Origin: Clostridia bacterium
GTDB taxonomy: Bacteria > Bacillota > Clostridia > Christensenellales > Aristaeellaceae
Direction: 5' to 3'
DNA length: 56,572 nucleotides
Assembly: GCA_017936375.1 (NCBI GenBank)
Contig: JAGBFR010000016.1
Coordinates: 1 to 56,572 of the forward strand
Positions 1-5,621 of the stretch are shown piece after piece; positions within the stretch are counted from its first letter, which is position 1; the number at the start of each line of letters is the position of its first letter. The notes below the pieces were generated by a model. That model did not search any database, had not been told where the DNA came from, and saw only the letters and a list, made by a program, of their open reading frames with translations. A program made the position numbers and the translations under genes.

Positions 1-140
1 CGCTGCCTGCGCCTTGCCAGCTGCGGTTACAGCTGAATCTGCTGTGGTCTGAGCGTTGTCTGCCGCTGCCTGCGCTTTGCCAGCTGCGGTTACAGCTGAA
101 TCTGCTGTGGTCTGAGCGTTGTCTGCCGCTGCCTGCGCCT
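1..140. repeat. 63-bp in-frame tandem repeat
   Basis: Units at 1..63 and 64..126 differ by one base (gcctt versus gcttt), and the start of a third unit runs to about 140. The period is a multiple of three, so the repeat encodes the 21-residue helical unit of the fibre-like gene. Near identity at DNA level points to recent expansion or ongoing recombination. Confidence 0.85.
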
Positions 141-255
141 TCTCTGCGGCTTCATGCGCCGCATCAGCAAGTCCCCGCACCTTGGAGATGCTGTTCTTCA
201 TTGCAGCGCCGATGCCCTGAATGGCACCTCTGACCTGCTCCCATGATACATACAT
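1..255 (-). CDS. Phage tail-fibre-like protein with 21-residue repeats (partial)
   Basis: The reading frame starts at an ATG on the minus strand at 255, 7 bases after a strong SD (GGAGGTG, 263..269), and runs off the left edge. The first 38 or so residues (MYVSWEQVRGAIQGIGAAMK...) are followed by identical 21-residue Ala/Gln/Asp/Thr-rich units (KAQAAADNAQTTADSAVTAA plus G) that should form a long helix or trimeric coiled coil, as in phage fibre shafts. It is the most downstream visible gene of the late operon, after two other appendage-like genes. The role in host attachment is inferred; the C-terminus is not visible. Confidence 0.6.
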   Translation of the reverse strand, partial: MYVSWEQVRGAIQGIGAAMKNSISKVRGLADAAHEAAEKAQAAADNAQTTADSAVTAAGKAQAAADNAQTTADSAVTAAGKAQAA

Positions 256-270
256 CGGTCAGCACCTCCG

Positions 271-795
271 TCAATCGCCCATCGCAGTATCGGAAAATAT
301 GAGCATAGCCATGAGCATGTTTGTCATCATAAACAATCCAACTGCTCCGATTTTCTGGTCATCCATGCAAGCAGCCATCATCGGGTAGAAATAGGCATCC
401 ATCCCCTCCATATTGGCAACCACAAGACAGCCACCTTCGATCAGTGCCTTTCCTTCCGCATAACTCATATTGGTAAGTCGTTCCTTATCCGCATAGGCGG
501 GAAGTGTCGCCGGATCGCCGCCAGAATAATCTTCCGGAATGGTGATATAGATTTTTCCCAAAGAGCCGCCACCCTTGCCGCCAATCTTGCTGGCATCCAC
601 CTTCACGATATTGCCGCCGCTGTTGACAAGGATCTTGTCACCCTCAGTCAGTTCTTCCGCTTCCGGGGCCTTCAGGATGGGATTGACCTTTTCAGCGTCA
701 ATCTGTCTGGCCGTGCCATTGCTGTTGACCAGCAGCTTGTCACCCTCATTCAGGGCTTCGATTTCCGGCACTTCATTGATGGGTCTGAAATTCAT
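271..795 (-). CDS. Phage structural protein with duplicated N-terminal module
   Basis: 174 residues. I chose the ATG at 795 because SD AGGAGTG (804..810) lies 8 bases upstream; a TTG two codons earlier is less likely. The N-terminal half holds two diverged copies of one module, EALNEGDKLLVNSNGTARQI and EELTEGDKILVNSGGNIVKV, followed by a Gly-rich hinge (GGKGGGSLGK). The C-terminal half is rich in Met and aromatics and could be a small adsorption domain. It lies between two appendage-like genes in the late operon. I do not recognise a named family; a baseplate or fibre part is inferred from context. Confidence 0.6.
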   Translation of the reverse strand: MNFRPINEVPEIEALNEGDKLLVNSNGTARQIDAEKVNPILKAPEAEELTEGDKILVNSGGNIVKVDASKIGGKGGGSLGKIYITIPEDYSGGDPATLPAYADKERLTNMSYAEGKALIEGGCLVVANMEGMDAYFYPMMAACMDDQKIGAVGLFMMTNMLMAMLIFSDTAMGD

Positions 796-810
796 ATGCA
801 ATACACTCCT

Positions 811-1311
811 TTACCACTCAATCACGTTGTTTTCTTCGTCACAGAGTACGCCGTCAGCATCGCCCACGGCCACCATCAGGTCTTCATCCGCAAGGGTTTC
901 AAGGACTTCTTCGTCCGTGACGGCATTCCTGATGTCTGCCCGGTTCAGAATCTCCATCATCTGCGCATACACGTCTTCAGCCGGAGCGGCAGGGGGGCCG
1001 CTAACGCAGAGGATGCTCTTCTTTGCTGGGACATAGGCCGGGGTGGTCGTATGCAGGTCACCCGCAAACACGCCCACACGGATTCTGAACGTATTGGACA
1101 GCACGGGCACGGGGCAGATGTTGCCGTTGAATACAACATCAAAGTAGCTGTCATCGTCATCAATCAGCCTGGCCGTCTTGACCGGGTATGCCGCCCATTC
1201 TTCGTCAAAGTCGAAGTCAATGACAAAATCGCTGTTGCCGCAGATGTAGACTGTGCGGTCTGTCTTCGTTGCGATCTTGTCCTGAACGGCAATGTGAATG
1301 ATATGTTCCAT
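811..1311 (-). CDS. Phage baseplate / receptor-binding-type protein
   Basis: 166 residues from ATG 1311 (MEHIIHIAVQDKIATK). The internal stretches DFDFDEEWAAYPVKTARLID, FNGNICPVPVLSNT and RVGVFAGDLHTTTPA match a protein type common beside receptor-binding proteins in Firmicutes prophages, built of beta-sandwich modules like the N-terminus of upper baseplate proteins. The C-terminus (AEDVYAQMMEILNRADIRNA onward) is helical and acidic. It sits directly after the large terminase gene, where a portal gene would be expected. Assignment to the particle is from family resemblance; the exact position in the virion is inferred. Confidence 0.6.
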   Translation of the reverse strand: MEHIIHIAVQDKIATKTDRTVYICGNSDFVIDFDFDEEWAAYPVKTARLIDDDDSYFDVVFNGNICPVPVLSNTFRIRVGVFAGDLHTTTPAYVPAKKSILCVSGPPAAPAEDVYAQMMEILNRADIRNAVTDEEVLETLADEDLMVAVGDADGVLCDEENNVIEW

Positions 1312-1330
1312 GGGGATATCGCCGCCTTTC

Positions 1331-2722
1331 TTATACCAGCCACGTTCCCAGTGGCTTCGGGTTCTCATATACGCCCGTCAGAGCATCCGGGGCATCATCG
1401 TGTTCATTCTTTCCTTCACGCTGATACTTTTTGATGGCCCTTGCGAACTCCGGCCATCTATCCTCCCAGTTGACAGGGAAGTATATGTTGTTCATGACGG
1501 ATGTGCTGTTTGAAAGGATTCTGGCTACCTTGTTTTTCGACTGGTGGAACCATTTGATGTTCGTGTGCCTGTTGCCCAGTTCTTTGCATTCACGCTCAAC
1601 GTTCCGGGCAAAGCCCCTGCCGCCGTTATTGCTTTCGATGATGGCACAGCCCACATTCAGCCGTGTCAGCATCTGAGCCGTGGCAGGTTCGGTCACTTCC
1701 ATGGCATCCTTGGTGTACAGCACATCCAGAATGTAGTAGGAATCCTCATACATGCCATAACAGATAGAACACAAAAAATCACTGCCTTCATCAGCAGTGT
1801 CCGTGTAATTCAGTATGTACTTGAACAGAGGATTGCCCTTCTCATCCTGCGGTGTTTCGGTGTAGGTCTTGAGTTTGGAATACAGTCTGCCCTTCACGTC
1901 AATAGGTTCCTGCTGATAGTTGGCTGCGACTATATCCTTGTTCATGTTCTTGGTCTTCAGGTCATAGTCTTTGCGGGACAGGATTTCTGGGCAGAGCATG
2001 CTGCCATCATCCTGCACAGCCTTGTAATTGACGTGAATGACATTCGGATAGTTCTGAAGGACGAACCCGGCAAGGTCATCATTGCTCCATCTGGTCATGA
2101 TGATAATCAGCTTGAAGCCGTTCTCTGTACGGGACAGCATGGTGTCCGTGAACCAGCTGATGAGCCTTTGCAGGGTGTTGGCATTGTAGGCTTCTTCTGC
2201 ATTCTTAATGACATCATCAATAATCATGATGTTACATCCGAAGCCCGTAGCCGTGCCCGTGGGGGATGTGGCCAGGTAATTGGCTTGCTGACTGCCTTCA
2301 AGCGCCCACTTCTGTGCTGATGCTTCGCCGTATTTGATTTTTGTCTTCGGGAAGATGTCATTGTATACGGTCACGCCCAGCGTCCGCTTTTCTGCGATGC
2401 TGTCACGCACCTGTTTTGCGAATGTGCCGGACAGCGTTTCATTGTAGCTGCCCGTCATCACCTTGATGTTCTTTCCGTATACGCCGAACAGCCACTTCAC
2501 AAAATTGGTGGCTGAACGTGATTTGCCATGGCGGGGCGGCATGTTGACCACCATGATCTGTTCTTCTGCATCTTCCACAAACCACTGAAGCTTTTCAGCC
2601 AGATCCTTCAGGAAGTGTCGTTCTTCCGTGTAGAAATCAGGGGATGTGAATTTACAGAATTCCCAGAAACTGCGCCGTGCCAGTTCCATCTTGGCATAAA
2701 ACTTCAAAAGCTGTTTATCCAT
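1331..2722 (-). CDS. terL: Phage terminase large subunit
   Basis: 463 residues, full length for the family. ATP-driven packaging motor and nuclease that cuts concatemeric DNA and fills the prohead. Walker A-like PPRHGKS at residues 62-68, Walker B IMIIDD at about 165-170, coupling motif region IIIMTRWSNDD near 207-216. The C-terminal RNase H-like nuclease shows acidic residues in YTDTADEGSD (about 307-315), IIESNNGG (about 361) and HDDAPDALTG (about 441-450). The start ATG overlaps the end of the small subunit gene by 8 bases (shared ATGGATAA), so the two are translationally coupled. No interruption seen. Confidence 0.95.
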   Translation of the reverse strand: MDKQLLKFYAKMELARRSFWEFCKFTSPDFYTEERHFLKDLAEKLQWFVEDAEEQIMVVNMPPRHGKSRSATNFVKWLFGVYGKNIKVMTGSYNETLSGTFAKQVRDSIAEKRTLGVTVYNDIFPKTKIKYGEASAQKWALEGSQQANYLATSPTGTATGFGCNIMIIDDVIKNAEEAYNANTLQRLISWFTDTMLSRTENGFKLIIIMTRWSNDDLAGFVLQNYPNVIHVNYKAVQDDGSMLCPEILSRKDYDLKTKNMNKDIVAANYQQEPIDVKGRLYSKLKTYTETPQDEKGNPLFKYILNYTDTADEGSDFLCSICYGMYEDSYYILDVLYTKDAMEVTEPATAQMLTRLNVGCAIIESNNGGRGFARNVERECKELGNRHTNIKWFHQSKNKVARILSNSTSVMNNIYFPVNWEDRWPEFARAIKKYQREGKNEHDDAPDALTGVYENPKPLGTWLV

Positions 2723-3299
2723 CCTCAATCAGCTTCTTCAGTTCCTCCGTGGTCAGTCCGGCCATCGGGTTATTGACTTCGCCGCTGACTTCCACCTTGT
2801 CCTGGAACATGCCCAGATGCTTGCCCAGCAGTTCAAGCGCCCTTACTTTGTCATACGGCTTGACCTCAAAGCCGTCACGGCCCTTCTTGATGACAGCAAG
2901 CGCCCGCTTCTGGTCTTCTGTCAGATCCTTGGTCAGCACAGGTTCAACCGTTCTGTACATGAGCGGGTTACCGTCTTCATCCAGCACCTTTATAGGTTCG
3001 CCGTCCGCGCTTTCAACGGTGACTTCCCTTTCTACCACAGCGGCATAATCTGCCGCATTGCTGAAGGCGATGATGGCCAGTTCACGCAGAACCCTGTCCT
3101 GTGTGATGCGTGTACGCTTGACCCGTTCTTCCTCCAGCACTCTGATTTTCTCTGCGATTGCAGTAATTTGCAGTAATTTATGTGCATTCGTGCTGGCATA
3201 TTTTTCTGCGTATCCGGCTCTGATTGCGGCTTGCGTTGCATTCAGGTCAATCAGATATTCTTCGCAGAACTGCCGCTGCCGTCTGTTCAAGCCATCCAC
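2715..3299 (-). CDS. terS: Phage terminase small subunit
   Basis: About 194 residues. Recognises phage DNA and recruits the large subunit. The N-terminus LNRRQRQFCEEYLIDLNATQ followed by AAIRAGY is the helix-turn-helix typical of the Terminase_2 family; the C-terminus is acidic and helical (AGLTTEELKKLIEDG), as for a large-subunit contact. GTG 3299 is preferred because GGAGG at 3308..3312 lies 8 bases upstream; ATG at 3305 almost touches the SD. The frame stays open far upstream through the repeat array and promoter, but that part is not coding. First gene of the visible late operon. Confidence 0.88.
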   Translation of the reverse strand: MDGLNRRQRQFCEEYLIDLNATQAAIRAGYAEKYASTNAHKLLQITAIAEKIRVLEEERVKRTRITQDRVLRELAIIAFSNAADYAAVVEREVTVESADGEPIKVLDEDGNPLMYRTVEPVLTKDLTEDQKRALAVIKKGRDGFEVKPYDKVRALELLGKHLGMFQDKVEVSGEVNNPMAGLTTEELKKLIEDG

Positions 3300-3328
3300 A
3301 ATCATCACCTCCAGCCATTTTGAGCATA

Positions 3329-3361
3329 GAAAAAGCCGGAAGGGGAAGGCCCCGTCCGGCT
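3329..3361 (-). terminator. Terminator-like hairpin inside the terS leader
   Basis: On the minus strand AGCCGGAc-GGGG-ccTT-CCCC-TTCCGGCT folds into a long GC-rich stem ending in TTTTTC, a classic intrinsic terminator. It lies between the late promoter (3388..3416) and the terS SD (3306..3312), so most transcripts should stop here unless antitermination occurs. Seen in sequence; the regulatory role is inferred. Confidence 0.8.
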
Positions 3362-3387
3362 GTGCTTTGATATTTCTTTTCACGATA

Positions 3388-3416
3388 ATACTATCACGCC
3401 AAACCTGCGAATTCAA
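3388..3416 (-). promoter_or_regulatory. Predicted late promoter upstream of terS
   Basis: Minus strand: -35 TTGAAT (3411..3416), 17-bp spacer, -10 TAGTAT (3388..3393). Predicted transcription start is near 3381, only about 20 bases before the leader terminator. A 10-bp repeat array abuts the -35 on its upstream side, the usual place for an activator. Confidence 0.65.
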
Positions 3417-3420
3417 GACG

Positions 3421-3476
3421 AATTCTTGCGAACTTTTGCGAACTTTTGCGAACTCTTGCGAACTTCTGCGAACTGC
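3421..3476. repeat. 10-bp direct repeat array upstream of late promoter
   Basis: About five and a half units of TTGCGAACTT-like sequence with an exact 10-bp period (variants TTGCGAACTC, CTGCGAACTG). One unit per helical turn puts every copy on the same DNA face, as for cooperative activator binding. A related half unit (GCGAATTC) reaches into the -35 region. Candidate target of the DUF1492 protein (4483..4917), by analogy with RinA-type activators acting upstream of terS. Confidence 0.75.
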
Positions 3477-3478
3477 AT

Positions 3479-3502
3479 GAAAAAAGCGGGTCATGCCCGC
3501 TT
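3479..3502 (-). terminator. Intrinsic terminator closing the three-small-gene operon
   Basis: Minus strand AAGCGGG-catga-CCCGCTT followed by TTTTTC. The stem includes the stop codon of the gene ending at 3491, so it ends that leftward transcript and isolates the late promoter from read-through. Confidence 0.8.
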
Positions 3503-3649
3503 CTTAAATTCGACATATCCAAAGTATGTGTCATGCCCGATCCACTTTCCGAAGCAGACCATTTGATACTGGCCGTCTCCCATCAGCAGCCGCCTGACCG
3601 CCCTGCCGTACCGCTCCTTGCTTGTGAAGTTCAGCGTCATGGTTTCCAT
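3491..3649 (-). CDS. 52-residue phage protein, unknown function
   Basis: Starts METMTLNFTSKERYGRAVRR and ends YVEFKKRA. ATG 3649 is preferred over ATG 3658 because AGGA lies 8 bases upstream of it and overlaps the other. It is basic and aromatic-rich with no membrane segment. Third and last gene of a leftward mini-operon controlled by the two-way promoter at 4136..4241 and ended by the terminator that overlaps its stop. A hairpin (3666..3687) lies just upstream of its SD. No family recognised; size and setting are like anti-defence proteins, which is inference. Confidence 0.6.
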   Translation of the reverse strand: METMTLNFTSKERYGRAVRRLLMGDGQYQMVCFGKWIGHDTYFGYVEFKKRA

Positions 3650-3665
3650 GGTTCCCATCCTTTCT

Positions 3666-3687
3666 GCCGGGGTTTTGCCGCCCCGGC
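3666..3687 (-). promoter_or_regulatory. RNA hairpin just upstream of an SD, copy 1
   Basis: Minus strand GCCGGGG-cggcaaaa-CCCCGGC, followed by AGAAAGGA (the SD). There is no T-run, so it is not a terminator. Copy 2 at 3880..3901 has the same stem and the same AGAAAG sequence after it. Confidence 0.6.
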
Positions 3688-3701
3688 GCGGCGCGTCGTG
3701 T

Positions 3702-3863
3702 TTATTTTACCCGCTCAACTCTGACGATCTTGTAGCCCTTTTCGTGGGCAATGTTCACAGCGCGTTCCCATTCCTTGCCGTCTTTCGTTTCAAAAACGAA
3801 CGGATCGGAGAAGAGTTCGGATTGATTCGGGAGGTAGTAGTACATTCTCAGCGCGTTTCTCAT
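3702..3863 (-). CDS. 53-residue phage protein, unknown function
   Basis: Starts MRNALRMYYYLPNQSELFSD and ends IAHEKGYKIVRVERVK. ATG 3863 follows SD-like GTGAGGAC. An aromatic N-terminus is followed by a charged helix and the ending GYKIVRVERVK, which resembles GYNIVKTWIE of the next gene upstream (3916..4083); both may share a small alpha-beta fold. Middle gene of the leftward mini-operon, with a hairpin (3880..3901) before its SD. No family recognised. Confidence 0.6.
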   Translation of the reverse strand: MRNALRMYYYLPNQSELFSDPFVFETKDGKEWERAVNIAHEKGYKIVRVERVK

Positions 3864-3879
3864 GCTGTCCTCACTTTCT

Positions 3880-3901
3880 GCCGGGGTTTAGCCGCCCCGG
3901 C
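3880..3901 (-). promoter_or_regulatory. RNA hairpin just upstream of an SD, copy 2
   Basis: Minus strand GCCGGGG-cggctaaa-CCCCGGC followed by AGAAAG, nearly identical to 3666..3687. It lies between the stop of 3916..4083 and the start of 3702..3863. It could protect mRNA or tune translation within the mini-operon. Confidence 0.6.
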
Positions 3902-3915
3902 TCGGCTTGCCGTTG

Positions 3916-4083
3916 TTACTCAATCCAGGTCTTTACGATGTTGTATCCGTGCTTCTTGAATCGCTCAATACCGTCTTCGGCTTCCGTGATGGATTTATAC
4001 AAGTCGTATATCGTCACTTCCCATTCATGGGTTTCATCCTTCAGAATTGCCTTCGCCGTGTAATACTTCTTGCTACGCTTCAT
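3916..4083 (-). CDS. 55-residue phage protein, unknown function
   Basis: Starts MKRSKKYYTAKAILKDETHE and ends ERFKKHGYNIVKTWIE. A very strong SD (AGGAGG, 7 bases upstream) supports ATG 4083. A basic N-terminus is followed by a predicted beta hairpin and a helix (SITEAEDGIERFKKHG). First gene of the mini-operon transcribed from the leftward promoter 4136..4164. Shares its C-terminal pattern with 3702..3863. No family recognised. Confidence 0.65.
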   Translation of the reverse strand: MKRSKKYYTAKAILKDETHEWEVTIYDLYKSITEAEDGIERFKKHGYNIVKTWIE

Positions 4084-4135
4084 TATCTTTTCCTCCTGTA
4101 TTCGGTCGGTGTGTGATGTCCTTTTCTATGGTCTT

Positions 4136-4164
4136 ATTATACTCTATTAGTACCAATATATCAA
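4136..4164 (-). promoter_or_regulatory. Leftward promoter of the small-gene operon
   Basis: Minus strand -35 TTGATA (4159..4164), 17-bp spacer, -10 TATAAT (4136..4141), close to consensus. Operator copy 1 fills the spacer, so a bound repressor would block it. Confidence 0.85.
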
Positions 4165-4225
4165 TCGGCCATACCTCTAAATATTAGTACCAATATTTGT
4201 GCATTCGGTATATTGATACTAATAT
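4145..4225. promoter_or_regulatory. Three operator copies in a two-way promoter
   Basis: TATTAGTACCAATATA (4145..4160) and ATATTAGTACCAATAT (4181..4196) are direct repeats; ATATTGATACTAATAT (4210..4225) is the same site inverted. Copy 1 lies in the leftward promoter, copy 3 covers the -35 of the rightward promoter, copy 2 lies between. This fits autoregulation by the ribbon-helix-helix protein at 4268..4468, whose family binds short repeated half-sites. Confidence 0.8.
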
Positions 4226-4241
4226 ATGGTTGTGGTATAAT
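4213..4241 (+). promoter_or_regulatory. Rightward promoter of the RHH gene
   Basis: -35 TTGATA (4213..4218), 17-bp spacer, -10 TATAAT (4236..4241). Transcription should start near 4248, which makes an ATG at 4250 almost leaderless and favours the GTG start at 4268. Confidence 0.85.
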
Positions 4242-4267
4242 CTTCTCAGATGAAAGAGGTGAAGCCC

Positions 4268-4468
4268 GTGGCACTTACAGAAGCGCAGCGCAAGGCCAAT
4301 GACAAGTATCTTGCCGCCAAGTATGAGCGGCTCCCCGTCAGCTATTCCAAGGACTTCTGCACCGCAGTCCGTGCGGCAGCTGAAGCGTCCGGCTGTTCCC
4401 TGGCCGGATACGTCAAGAAGGCAATCGAAGCACAGATGGAACAGGACAAGAAAAGCGGCGCAGTTTAA
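4268..4468 (+). CDS. Ribbon-helix-helix DNA-binding regulator
   Basis: 66 residues from GTG 4268 (MALTEAQRKANDKYLAAKYE...), with SD AGAGGTG 6 bases upstream. An in-frame ATG at 4250 would give 72 residues but lies at the expected transcript start. The part ERLPVSYSKDFCTAVRAAAE followed by SGCSLAGYVKKAIE has the strand-helix-helix pattern of Arc/CopG proteins: a strand that inserts into the major groove, then two helices with a Gly/Ser turn. It is the only rightward gene between the CI region and the left edge. The three operators beside it suggest it represses itself and the divergent small genes. Confidence 0.75.
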   Translation: MALTEAQRKANDKYLAAKYERLPVSYSKDFCTAVRAAAEASGCSLAGYVKKAIEAQMEQDKKSGAV

Positions 4469-4484
4469 CTGCACCGCCTTTTTT
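4455..4484 (+). terminator. Terminator after the RHH gene
   Basis: GCGG-c-GCAGTT/AACTGC-a-CCGC stem followed by TTTTTTATT. It overlaps the RHH stop codon and the 3' end of the convergent DUF1492 gene, closing the right side of the small cassette. Confidence 0.8.
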
Positions 4485-4917
4485 ATTCCTGCGCCTTCAG
4501 GATCTTCCCGAAGACCTCCAGCGCCCTGCCGTGCAGCTTCTCTGCCCATCTGCGGGAACATCCCTTCTTGGCACCGATCTGCTCAAAGGTCATGTATTGC
4601 AGATAGTGCATCTCCAGCACGTCATAGTATTCCTGATTGCTGATCTTATACAGCAGTTCGTATGCTTCGCTCTGCATGTCGGCCAGCTGTTCAACGTCCC
4701 TGTTGATTTCGGCATTCAGGTCAATCCACTTGTCCATGGCCGCGCTGACCTTATCCTGATTCCCGCTGCCGCCCCCGCCGCTCTCGCTCATGGTCGGGGT
4801 GATCTTCGTGGCCAGGCTGTACAGCCGTGCCGCCTTGTCCAGCTTCCTGTCAATCAGCTTGTCCAGCCGCTTGATCCGCTCCAGATATTTTTTTTCGTCA
4901 TTGCTCTGGCCTTTCAT
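4483..4917 (-). CDS. DUF1492-type sigma-like late gene activator
   Basis: 144 residues. The N-terminal coiled coil (YLERIKRLDKLIDRKLDKAA) and linker SESGGGGSGN are followed by a second helical segment and a C-terminal sigma-70 region-4-like HTH (MTFEQIGAKKGCSRRWAEKL). This layout matches phage DUF1492 / ArpU / RinA-like proteins that switch on packaging and structural genes. It is the last gene of the early leftward operon, its start overlaps the gene upstream by 20 bases, and the terS promoter with its repeat array lies about 1 kb downstream. Function by family; target inferred. Confidence 0.75.
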   Translation of the reverse strand: MKGQSNDEKKYLERIKRLDKLIDRKLDKAARLYSLATKITPTMSESGGGGSGNQDKVSAAMDKWIDLNAEINRDVEQLADMQSEAYELLYKISNQEYYDVLEMHYLQYMTFEQIGAKKGCSRRWAEKLHGRALEVFGKILKAQE

Positions 4918-5101
4918 CCGGCTTCACCTCCGTCACGGAAATCCTTTCCCACCATGCGCCGCTGAAGGAATCATTGAACATCATCCACGCTTCGCCAGCG
5001 TCACGGGCATGCTGGCCGATGACCAGCTGGATTTTGTGCCCGGATGCCGTCCGTCCCTCAACGGAGATACGCCACAGCCTTCTTGCCTTAACCATGCGCA
5101 T
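4898..5101 (-). CDS. 67-residue phage protein, unknown function
   Basis: Starts MRMVKARRLWRISVEGRTAS and ends ISVTEVKPDERPEQ. Overlaps both neighbours (14 bases with the helicase-loader-like gene, 20 with the DUF1492 gene), as expected for a coupled operon. A predicted beta strand is followed by a helix (QHARDAGEAWMMFNDSFSGA). ATG 5101 or 5095 could be the start; a GGGG just before the first favours the second. No family recognised, though compact proteins of this shape are common next to replication genes in Firmicutes phages. Confidence 0.55.
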   Translation of the reverse strand: MRMVKARRLWRISVEGRTASGHKIQLVIGQHARDAGEAWMMFNDSFSGAWWERISVTEVKPDERPEQ

Positions 5102-5621
5102 CCCCGCTTTCCAGTCTCAGTGTGAATTCGCCCTGAATCTGGCCAATGACCTCTTGCAGTTCCATCGGCAGCTGAAGGCGCATCTGCTGACGCTTGGCTT
5201 CCGTCTCAAATATCTGCTGGAAGCGCCTTGTGTAATAGCCGATGTCCTCCGTGTCACAGAGGTTGCCGAAGCCAAGGCACTTGACTGCCTTGCGGGTGAT
5301 GGGGTCAAGGCTGGCCAGTGCTTCCGCTGGCCTGTACCTGCCATAGCGCTGGATGGCCATATTGACCTTATACCATCCTTCCGACCAGTCCGGGGCATCT
5401 CCGCGCCTGACATCCACGCACATTTCCCTGATTTCTGCTATGGTCGGTGACCACTTGCTGGTGGATACCCACTTGCGCAGGGCCGCTTCAGCCACCTGCA
5501 TGGGGATGTCGTGCAGTTCCTGGAACCACAGTTCAATGGCCTGGGCGTTGGGCAGAAGCTGTTCACGGGGATAGTAGGTCTTCAGGGCCATGACCCACTT
5601 GCTGAATTCCTGCTTCGTCAC
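5088..5621 (-). CDS. Replicative helicase loader/inhibitor-like protein (G39P type)
   Basis: 177 residues. The N-terminal 70 residues (LKTYYPREQLLPNAQAIELW, then EAALRKWVSTSKWSPTIAEI) match the helical G39P-type domain, including the typical S/T-K-x-x-P-T-I-A-E-I ending. Such proteins bring the hexameric helicase to the phage origin. The C-terminal part is helical and Gln-rich. It lies two genes downstream of the replisome organizer, the usual partner. The window shows no phage helicase, so it may recruit host DnaB/DnaC; that is inference. The start overlaps the upstream stop by 4 bases. Confidence 0.7.
   Translation of the reverse strand: MTKQEFSKWVMALKTYYPREQLLPNAQAIELWFQELHDIPMQVAEAALRKWVSTSKWSPTIAEIREMCVDVRRGDAPDWSEGWYKVNMAIQRYGRYRPAEALASLDPITRKAVKCLGFGNLCDTEDIGYYTRRFQQIFETEAKRQQMRLQLPMELQEVIGQIQGEFTLRLESGDAHG

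Noticed and set aside
796-2320. Long rightward frames opposite the terminase and baseplate genes
   Set aside because: Mirror frames of well supported phage genes with no promoters or family features.
3421-3476. CRISPR-like array
   Set aside because: Units are 10 bp with no spacers; this is a phased direct repeat upstream of a promoter. No CRISPR array or cas gene was seen in the window.
3300-3494. N-terminal extension of the terminase small subunit frame
   Set aside because: It reads through the promoter, the leader terminator and the 10-bp repeats; a good SD places the start at 3299.
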